Part shown: positions 14,971-21,581 of the stretch, in pieces
Layout of the letters: the number at the start of each line of letters is the position of its first letter
Position numbering within the stretch: the first letter of the stretch is position 1
Origin: Priapulus caudatus
Taxonomy: Eukaryota > Priapulida > Priapulimorpha > Priapulimorphida > Priapulidae
Direction: 5' to 3'
DNA: 21,581 nucleotides
Assembly (NCBI RefSeq): GCF_000485595.1
Contig: NW_014577465.1
Coordinates: 192,591 to 214,171 of the forward strand
Notes under the pieces: generated by a model
Told to the model about the DNA's origin: nothing
What the model saw: the letters and a program-made list of their open reading frames with translations, nothing else
The model's database searches: none
Position numbers and translations under genes: made by a program

Positions 14971-15298
14971 AGAAGCGCAGCCTTCACTGACGGTCGACGC
15001 GTGTCGCTACGACGATGACGATAGGTGATGGCGACGATGACGATAGCTGAGAGCGGCGACAGTCGGGCGGCTGTGCAGCGCGCGTGGTATCTACGCGTGC
15101 ACGCACGCACACACGCGCACGCACGCCTGTCAGGACACATCGTCACCACACTGAGAACCGAGTGCATGCACGCTCCCATCGACATTACGACGTGACGTCA
15201 CTGACGAACTCGGACGACACTCGGTTATCATGGTGATGTACCGCGCGCAGGAGACTGATAACCGGCTTCAGCATCCCCGAAAAATCTAGTCGCCAGGG

Positions 15299-16588
15299 AT
15301 GACGATGAAAGCGCTACCTGTCGGCGAGAAAACGACGAATGCGTCGGCGACGCGTCGGAGATCGATGTTTATTGTCGTCATCATCGCCGCCGCCTTTTTC
15401 ACCGCTCATCTCTTCATCAGCTACGGATTTACGGACAAGCAACGCACGAGGGCGCCACCGCCTTCGCCGGGGAAGCCGGATTATAATCGAATAACCGTGG
15501 AAGGCAAGGCTCTATCATCAGAACACACGACGCGACGCAACGAGGTCACGACGCGACGCAACGTAGTGACGTCGTCAGTGAACGGTGCGAGCGACGATGA
15601 CGACGTGATCCGCGACGTCATCGACATACGCGAAATCAAACTGATCATCAACAACAGAGTGTGCGATGACGACGGCGACGATGACGACGGCTGCAGCGAC
15701 GATGACGATGTTTTCGCTCTCGTGCTCGTGCACAGCGGCAGCGTCGGAGACAAGTACGCCGCGCGACGCAACGCCGTGCGTCGGACGTGGGGCAGCGTCA
15801 GATGCGTCGGCTCGCGTCGTCTGCGCCTGCTCTTCGTGCTCGGCTCATCAGCCGACGCGGCGACGCAGGCGCGCGTACGCAGAGAGAGCGACGTGCATGG
15901 CGACATCGTGCAGGCCGCCTTCATCGACGACTACCACAACGTCAGCTACAAGCACGTGCTCGCGCTGCGCTGGGCGGCGCGCTACTGCGCATGCGCCGAC
16001 GTCATCCTCAAACTCGACGACGACGTCTTCCTGGAACCGTACAACGCCGTCGGTTGGCTCGTCGGCTGGCTGCGCAACCCGGCCGTCGTCGCCGACGACA
16101 ACGTGATCGCCTGCAAGATATGGGCGTCGCGCATTCATCGCGACCGCAAGAACAAGTGGTATGTGAACGAGGCGATGCTCAACGGCACCAACTACCCGCC
16201 CTACTGCCTCGGTCCCGTCATCGCCTACACGCCGGCCGCCGCCCGTCGGCTCGCCGACTACGCAGCGACGCGCGACTACCTGTGGATCGACGACGCCTGG
16301 ATCACGGGCATCCTGCGGCAGGCGCTCGCCATCCACCTGTACGGCGTCGGCGGCAACTTCTCGGCGTTTGACGGCGCGTCGCTGCGCTGGCTGGCGCGGC
16401 CTGACGCGGCGGGACCGCTGCCCGGGTTCGCCGTGCTGACGAACGACAAAGACAAGCTGATGACGAAGCTGTGGGAGAAGACGAAGCGCCTGCACAACGT
16501 CACCGACTCCGAACGACGATATCGCGGGGATCACGCCGACATGACGTCAGAACATCGGCGGTATGACGTCAAAACATTGGCGGTATGA
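15299..16588 (+). CDS. Beta-1,3-galactosyltransferase-like protein (GT31), single exon, 429 aa
   Basis: Type II Golgi enzyme of the GT31 family, predicted to transfer galactose or a related sugar from UDP-sugar in beta-1,3 linkage to glycoprotein or glycolipid. Order of features: cytosolic tail 1-22; signal anchor at about 23-42 (FIVVIIAAAFFTAHLFISY); Ser/Thr/Arg-rich stem; acidic insert 99-137 built of GAC/GAT codons; RRNAVRRTWG at 156-165 (GT31 RxxxRxTW); E196...HGDI and DDYHNVSYK at 210-218; metal-binding DDD at 240-242 in LKLDDDVF; KWYVNEAMLNGTNYPPYCLGP at 286-306; and WIDDAWITGIL at 329-339, corresponding to the EDVYTG motif. Start ATG 15299 is followed by another ATG at 15305; both keep the anchor. 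Codon usage is GC-rich. The last ~17 residues and the stop derive from the minisatellite at 16541. Donor and acceptor specificity cannot be told from the sequence. Confidence 0.92.
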   Translation: MTMKALPVGEKTTNASATRRRSMFIVVIIAAAFFTAHLFISYGFTDKQRTRAPPPSPGKPDYNRITVEGKALSSEHTTRRNEVTTRRNVVTSSVNGASDDDDVIRDVIDIREIKLIINNRVCDDDGDDDDGCSDDDDVFALVLVHSGSVGDKYAARRNAVRRTWGSVRCVGSRRLRLLFVLGSSADAATQARVRRESDVHGDIVQAAFIDDYHNVSYKHVLALRWAARYCACADVILKLDDDVFLEPYNAVGWLVGWLRNPAVVADDNVIACKIWASRIHRDRKNKWYVNEAMLNGTNYPPYCLGPVIAYTPAAARRLADYAATRDYLWIDDAWITGILRQALAIHLYGVGGNFSAFDGASLRWLARPDAAGPLPGFAVLTNDKDKLMTKLWEKTKRLHNVTDSERRYRGDHADMTSEHRRYDVKTLAV

Positions 16589-16813
16589 CGTCAGAGGATG
16601 GGCGGCATGACGTCAGAACATTGGCGGTATGACGTTAGAACATTGGCGGTATGACATCAGAACACTTAAGGTATGACGTCAAAACATTGGCGGTATGACG
16701 TCAGAACATTGGCGGTATGCGTCAGAACATTAGCGGTATGACGTCAGAACATTGGCGGTATGACGTCAGAACATGTGCGGTATGACGTCGGATCATTTGT
16801 TGGTATGACGTCA
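16541..16813. repeat. 22-bp minisatellite of CRE motifs overlapping the GT31 stop codon
   Basis: Thirteen units of about 22 bp with consensus TATGACGTCAGAACATTGGCGG. Nine units keep a perfect palindromic CRE (TGACGTCA), and many keep ATTGG, an inverted CCAAT core. The array starts inside the coding sequence; the stop TGA at 16586-16588 is the first three bases of the CRE in unit 3. Confidence 0.92.
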
Positions 16814-17135
16814 TAGTCTGATAGCGTGACGCCAACATCGCCAAGAGAATCGCACGCGCTCGTGCAACACGTGATAGACGTAAAATGAAAGTTATAATTA
16901 TTTCGAAGATCTGCTGCCTTCCTACTCACGTCGCGCGACGGACGACGTAGGCCACCGTAAGTTAGCGCGTAGTACGCTGCCTGCGATGTGTGCGTGCGTG
17001 CGTGCGTGCATGTGTGTGTGTGGGGGGGGGGGGCGATGTGACCTGTCACGACCCCGGGTGTCATCACTTCTTCTCAATTATCACTGCATGGCTGCTACGG
17101 CGTTGTAGAGGCGTGTATAGAGCCATTAGGAAATT
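16814..17135. other. Spacer downstream of the GT31 gene
   Basis: No gene seen. Holds a short GTGC/GTGT tract with a G10 run at about 16989-17032. No clear AATAAA polyadenylation signal recognised. Confidence 0.5.
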
Positions 17136-17271
17136 CTATATGCAAGGTATAAGTTATGGACTTATGGTTGGCTATTGGAGAGAGAGATAGATAAAGAGAA
17201 AGAGAGTGAGACAGCGAGACAGAGACAGAGAGAGAGAGAGAAGGAGAGAGAAACAGACCTAACGAGAGAGA

Positions 17272-17365
<94 letters not shown>

Positions 17366-17588
17366 AAAGGGGAAATGTTGGGGGAGGAGAAGCACGAACA
17401 CTTAGAGGGGTGAAAGACAGGACGAGAGAGAAAAAAGGGGAAGCGTGTGCGAGCGTATGCTATATGCAAGGTATACGTTATGGTTGGCTATTGGAGAGAG
17501 AGATAGATAGAGAGAGAGAGTGAGACAGAGAGACAGGGACAGAGAGAGAGAAGGAGAAAGAAACAGACCTAACGAGAGAGAGTGAGAG

Positions 17589-17647
<59 letters not shown>

Positions 17648-17690
17648 TGTGTGTGTGTGAGAGAGAGACGGAGGAGAGGGGGAGATTAAA
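17136..17690. repeat. Tandem duplication (324-bp offset) of GA-rich microsatellite block
   Basis: CTATATGCAAGGTATA...TTGGCTATTGG followed by GA-rich DNA with AAACAGACCTAACGAGAG starts at 17136 and again at 17460. Each ends in a long (GA)n run; the first is about 90 bases pure, and the second includes a GT run. Open frames rich in Leu/Ser are artefacts. Confidence 0.9.
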
Positions 17691-17699
17691 CATTCGCAT

Positions 17700-18500
17700 G
17701 TTATCAGACAGGTTATCGTAAGGTTACCGAGGCTGGATCATAAGAACACACCTATGAAGTTAACTTTCGCCTCATCATCGGTCTGAGCAATGTAAAGACA
17801 TGTATTCTCTACACGCAGATCTGGTTGGCTGGCAGGTGGTCAAATTGTTTGCTCGATATCCGTCCAGTTGGAGGATTTTACTTGAATGTTGTCCAAATAA
17901 TGACAAAGTCTTTCGGCTAAATGTGCACTTTCGTTTATCTACAAGATTCACAAATAGACGAAACTGCCGTGCGTGTTATTTCGTATGTTAGATAAGTGGC
18001 GTGTATACATTGGATATCGGTGAACCTTGCATACGTGAGGTTTCTATATTATATCACAATGGTGACGTTTAAAAATAATGTTTTTTTGTTAATTTAGGAA
18101 TTTTTGTGTGCAACTTTTTTGCACCACGGCAGCTATTGAAGTTTACATTACATATCAATTAACATTATTGAAATAATTGTACATAATTATTTGGTAATTG
18201 GTATAACTGTAATTCTATTAACATTAATAAATTGTTGAATAATAAATATTGTAATTGCATAAATTATTGTTAAACGCATAATAAATATCTCCAACACCGT
18301 ATATATATATACTAATAATGAAGAATAGAAGAGAACGAAGAGAATGAAGAAAAGGGAAACACTTGTGTCGGCTATATCTATTGGTTGTATCGTTAAATAA
18401 TAAAAAAGCTAGTAAAAAAGGAAAAGGGAAGGACGTGCAGCACGGAAATGTTGGTGTCTGCTTGTGTGTAGAACATTAACATTAAAAAAAGTATGTCAGA
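17700..18500. other. AT-rich spacer, no gene seen
   Basis: One 63-codon frame (17800-17991) has an ATG but no recognisable family or splice context. The rest is AT-rich with a short TA run at about 18300. Confidence 0.5.
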
Positions 18501-18583
18501 CATATATGAAAGTAAGATTAATAATAAACGAAAAAGCTGCAAATTATTTGAATATCTCGCTTTATCTTTATACTTATAATATT

Positions 18584-18718
18584 GTAAATTAGGTTTACAG
18601 TTGTGTGAGCTTCGCACACTAGATCCCGAGCTCTCCAACAATATATTTGTACTTCTTCTGATTCCGGTTCGAAACATCCGGGTACACAGCATACACGTCC
18701 GGTTGCCGCTCGTTTCAC
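18584..18718 (-). CDS. Possible small Cys-rich (THAP-like?) coding fragment
   Basis: On the minus strand a frame reads KRAATGRVCCVPGCFEP, then EVQIYCWRARDLVCEAHTT. CCVPGC resembles the N-terminal cysteine pair of THAP zinc fingers, but the HxxC part and the AVPTIF box are not visible. There is no ATG: the frame opens after a stop, so it would need an upstream exon. A GT donor could lie after ...AHTT. Low confidence. Confidence 0.2.
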
Positions 18719-18934
18719 CGCACTCAGCCGTCGTATTTACACACGCACCCGCTTATCTCTCGTTGATATTTTATACATGTCGTACACCTCCGGCGAATTT
18801 TTGATATTTTCTCAACAGTTGCCAGCAAACGTTAGGGGTGGTATATACTGTAGGTGGGTGGTAATACTGGGCGTATGTACTCAGTATATTATACTATATC
18901 TGTTTGTATTGTGCACGAACTGTATGGTTAACAC

Positions 18935-19141
18935 ATGAGTGTGAATTCGGGGAACAGCCCCACAGGCGGATGTGTCACAAAGCTGAACGCTTACTGTAAC
19001 TCTTACTGTGGCGCTTTTCCTGATGATAACACAATCGTATCGGTAAGGCCACTAGCAAACAAAACAAAATTTGTTAAAACAAAGTCTGATAACACGTGTA
19101 TAGGCACAAAAAGATTTCGAGGCGATTTGAAGCAGGAGTAA
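18935..19141 (+). CDS. Hypothetical 68-aa ORF or first exon
   Basis: ATG-initiated frame MSVNSGNSPTGGCVTKL with three Cys, also interpretable as an exon ending at TCG|GTAAGG (19051). No family recognised, no signal peptide, weak composition signal. Listed because start and donor are both present. Confidence 0.2.
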   Translation: MSVNSGNSPTGGCVTKLNAYCNSYCGAFPDDNTIVSVRPLANKTKFVKTKSDNTCIGTKRFRGDLKQE

Positions 19142-19405
19142 ATAAGTTCTGGTTAAAAGAGAATCCCAGCCTACAGATGCAGGATGCCTCATGGCGATGG
19201 GTACTATATGACGTTTTTTGTTTCATAATTCGATTTTGTTAATCGTTCGATTCGTTTAATGTTTTGTTTGATGTATATATGGGCTAAAATCACATATGCA
19301 TGTTTAAATGTTACCTTTGATATTTTTCCTTTATATTCGATTTCCATCGAAGACATTCATATTAGCAGATCGCATTATTTAATCACGCGAATCAAATGGC
19401 TTGAT

Positions 19406-19502
19406 TGACTGGATCGAAAGCTTCAATTCACGGATCGAATGCTTCGATTCACGGATCGAATGCTTCGATTCACGGATCGAATGCTTTGATTCACGGATCG
19501 AA
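19406..19502. repeat. 21-bp tandem repeat GATTCACGGATCGAATGCTTC
   Basis: Four to five units differing by single bases. Open on both strands (IHGSNAS or IRESKHS heptads) because 21 is a multiple of three; no sign of selection. Confidence 0.9.
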
Positions 19503-19860
19503 TAATGCGATTCAGAGTCGCATGGTTCGATGCGGTGCGTGCAGGAGGGATCTACATAATACAGGATCGAATTGTTCGATTCGCAGATCGAATGATTCGA
19601 TTCCAAAATCGAACGATTGTATTCCATAATTGAATGGTTTGATCCCAAAACTATTATAAAATGAAATTGTAAATGAAATTATAAATTGAATGCGTCGATT
19701 CACGGATCGAATAATGCGATTCAGAGTCGCATGGTTCAATGCAGTGTGTGCAGGAGGGATCTACATAATACAGGATCGAATGGTTCGATTCGCAGATCGA
19801 ATGATTCGATTCCAAAATCGAACGATTCAATTCCATAATTGAATGGTTTGATTCCAAAAC
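19484..19860. repeat. Direct duplication, 209-bp offset, of an ATCGAAT-rich block
   Basis: TTCACGGATCGAATAATGCG at 19490 recurs at 19699. The copies stay collinear through GCAGGAGGGATCTACATAAT, CGATTCGCAGATCGAATGAT and TCCATAATTGAATGGTTTGA. Many small ATCGAATNNTTCGAT palindromes. Confidence 0.9.
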
Positions 19861-20013
19861 CGAATGGTTTGATGCCAGGATCGAATGGTTTGATTATCTT
19901 TTCTGATATAAAATCAAATAATGTAAACATTTAAAACAGTAAATACCTAATACAATCAAATTAACAGGCATGGTTTCAAATGATGCAATTATACTTTTGG
20001 CAGGGAATTATTG

Positions 20014-20133
20014 TCGATTTATTGCATATAACATATGATTAAATAATCAAATATAATATGCGATAAATCAAATGTTATATGCAATAAATCAAATGTTATA
20101 TGTGATAAATCGAATGTTATATCTGATAAAATC
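20014..20133. repeat. 21-bp repeat ATAAATCAAATGTTATATGCA with an inverted copy
   Basis: Exact 21-bp units start at 20060, 20081 and 20102, with a partial one at 20123. CGATTTATTGCATATAACAT at 20014-20033 is the reverse complement of the unit, so the array can fold back on itself. Confidence 0.88.
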
Positions 20134-20179
20134 AACCATAAAACAAAAAATCTAATTACGAAACAAAAAACATGCCATA

Positions 20180-21240
20180 TTTATCTGTCAAACGTGATGA
20201 GGATTTTGTACAATAGGATCAAGAGCTCATAATACCTAGAGAAGAAAGAATTAATGCTTCTTGATGTAATACCATGAACTTATTCTAGACTTGCAGTTAA
20301 AGTGGAATAATTATTACGTAAAATAGCAGTTTTTCCCAGTTTTCCCGCTGTACACTCCAGGTATTATTAGTTTATGATGGGATGGAAATAGTCGCTGGTG
20401 GTGATTGCGTAGGCATCTGCAGTCGTTACATGCCGGCTTCACACCCGCAAGGGGGAGCAAGCGACCCCGTGGTCATCAATACGCTTCCCTCTAACACCTC
20501 CACTCACACAACTTTTCCTGTCCACACAGGCACTCTACCTCTTTCTTACCCCAATCGATAAAACCCTCTATCATGCTCCCTTTATCAACATCACCCGCTT
20601 CCCTGTCTCAATCCAAACGCCCCTTTCCGCTCTCAGCAAGACGATCTACCCCCTCCCCCATTTCCCTCACTCACAAGCGGTCCCGTCCCCACCGGCCTCC
20701 TCAGTGCGATGCTATGGGCACGTGCTGGGCTCTCTCACTGTCTCGCATCATACGTATCGGTTCAATATGGCCTCGTAATGCTCCTGTCTGCCCGACCGCT
20801 GCTGTGGCTCCCCCTGCTTGATAATGTAGTTCTCACACTCCTCCAGTGTGGCAGCACCATCGCTGATCCTAGCGCCAATGCCAGTCTTGTAACTCGCGTA
20901 TCTCTCCTGTGCGTGTGTCAATCAAATTGATCAACTAATTAATTTGATAGATAATTAATTAGGTTGAATAAAACTATAGAGCAGCCTTAGGATACGTTGT
21001 TGGTAGGTTATTAAAACATTAAAGTTGTTTATTGAAATGGTTTCTTGCTGAACGTAAATCTTTGAGTCAAGTTTCAAGTTTGACAGCCGGTTTTCACAAG
21101 TCGACTAGCTGACGCGTTTTTCAACACAAACCTTTGAATGTTGAACTCTGCCACATAAACTTCACTCTACCGCGCGCACGTTCCAACTTCACGCAAAAAT
21201 AAGCCGCGTTTCGATAGCCGCGACATCTCGCGGGAGAAAA
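20180..21240. other. Unassigned region, pyrimidine-rich at 20440-20700
   Basis: No recognisable gene. Open frames at 20573-20821 and 20709-20930 lack family features. The sharp composition change at about 20380 (GGGATGGAAATAGTCGC, then CT-rich DNA) suggests an old repeat that I could not identify. 20919-20975 has overlapping AATTAATT/ATCAAATTGAT inverted repeats. Confidence 0.4.
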
Positions 21241-21258
21241 AAATCAAATCTCTCGTAC

Positions 21259-21441
21259 CTGGCGTAGTGCATCGAGGAGGCCGTCCTCTGTGATGCGAGC
21301 AGCGGCGAGAAGACCTCGCGCGTAGGCGTCCATGCCGCACACGTGCGCTACAAACATGTCCGCCAGCTCGCTCGACTCCCGCCGCACCTTACAGTCGAAG
21401 TTGAGTCCACCCGGAGCCAAGCCGCCCTGCTCGAGGACCGT
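21259..21441 (-). CDS. xylA: Xylose isomerase, one internal exon
   Basis: On the minus strand, acceptor TCTTCGCAG and donor CAG|GTACGA bound a 183-nt exon, phase 0 at both ends, 61 residues. It contains [20 protein letters not shown], then [18 protein letters not shown], the signature C-terminal part of xylose isomerase, which interconverts D-xylose and D-xylulose (and glucose/fructose). The Asp of NFD (exon residue 16) corresponds to a conserved metal-ligand Asp near position 339 in the E. coli enzyme; KVRRES is invariant in the family. The substitution NFDCK for the usual NFDAK is conservative. The rest of the gene continues left (3') and right (5') on the minus strand and is not recognised in the left part of the window. 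Intron structure argues against bacterial contamination. Confidence 0.9.
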
Positions 21442-21479
21442 CTGCGAAGATGGATGACAGACACGCGGGTGTTTAACTA

Positions 21480-21581
21480 CGCGCGCACGCACGCATACAC
21501 ACACACGCAGGCACACGCACGCGTCACGCATACACACACGCACACACGCACACACGCACACACGCACACACGCACACACGC
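21480..21581. repeat. ACAC/ACGC microsatellite in the xylose isomerase intron
   Basis: Dinucleotide and tetranucleotide CA/CG repeats running to the window edge, just upstream (minus strand) of the exon acceptor. Confidence 0.92.

Larger units (their letters stand above)
19203..20175. mobile_element. Large foldback unit with internal 21-bp repeats
   Basis: ACGTTTTTTGTTTCATAATT at about 19210-19229 is the inverted counterpart of AATTACGAAACAAAAAACATG at about 20152-20172, with neighbouring GATTTT/AAAATC also matching. Between them are two families of 21-bp tandem repeats. It resembles foldback transposons that carry internal satellite arrays. I could not define a target duplication or any ORF of transposase type. 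Confidence 0.5.

Noticed and set aside
14679-15185. Poly-Leu, poly-Ser and Ala/Thr/Val frames
   Set aside because: Interrupted AGC/AAC trinucleotide repeat; no start context or domain.
15481-16534. Long frames overlapping the GT31 gene on both strands
   Set aside because: Shadows of a GC-rich coding sequence; only the 15299-16588 frame shows family motifs.
17800-17991. 63-codon ORF MYSLHADLVGW...
   Set aside because: No family resemblance, isolated in AT-rich DNA, length expected by chance.
19379-19930. Heptad-repeat frames such as IRESKHS
   Set aside because: Translations of 21-bp DNA repeats, open on both strands, no coding context.
20573-20930. Pro/Ser-rich frames as a gene
   Set aside because: Pyrimidine-rich composition, no domain, overlapping alternative frames.

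Overview
This is eukaryotic and almost certainly metazoan DNA. Coding capacity comes in short exons with GT/AG borders, the spacers are AT-rich and full of microsatellites, and nearly all recognisable interspersed DNA is transposon-derived. The protein families point to an invertebrate (noelin/olfactomedin, a Golgi GT31 glycosyltransferase, a eukaryotic-type xylose isomerase exon). I cannot name the species.

Layout. (1) 1-3170: the last exon of a noelin-like gene (copy A), a small membrane-protein ORF, and four full-length copies plus one relic of a short foldback transposon family. The family has long terminal inverted repeats, 9-bp target duplications and an internal CCCTAA telomere-like array. 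(2) 3247-8203: a second noelin-like gene (copy B). It has a promoter and a frameshifted signal-peptide exon, a 576-bp non-autonomous Helitron in intron 1, an intact noelin-domain exon, a coiled-coil exon with an apparent frameshift, and two paralogous 87-nt coiled-coil exons, mixed with TA-inserting hairpin elements and long CA/CG microsatellites. (3) 8867-10830: copy C, with a promoter, an intact signal-peptide exon and a terminal olfactomedin exon. The exons that should lie between them (noelin domain, coiled coil, most of the olfactomedin propeller) are not visible. (4) 10682-12055: near-identical duplicate of 1-1953 but without the transposons, so it supplies empty sites for them. (5) 12492-13076: a 15-bp minisatellite that stays open as an Asp/Gly-rich pentapeptide repeat. 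(6) 13176-13665: a hAT element remnant with an 8-bp target duplication. (7) 14364-14735: two candidate small exons. (8) 15299-16588: an apparently intact single-exon beta-1,3-galactosyltransferase-like gene whose stop codon lies inside a 22-bp minisatellite of CRE motifs. (9) 17136-20175: duplicated GA microsatellites, AT-rich DNA and a large foldback unit built on 21-bp repeats. (10) 21259-21441, minus strand: one exon of xylose isomerase.

The window reads as a tandem noelin-like gene cluster that has been duplicated, broken and heavily invaded by short DNA transposons, next to two unrelated genes (GT31 transferase and xylose isomerase). The most unusual items are the telomere-repeat-carrying transposon family with paralogous empty sites, and the CRE-rich minisatellite that has overrun the 3' end of the glycosyltransferase gene.
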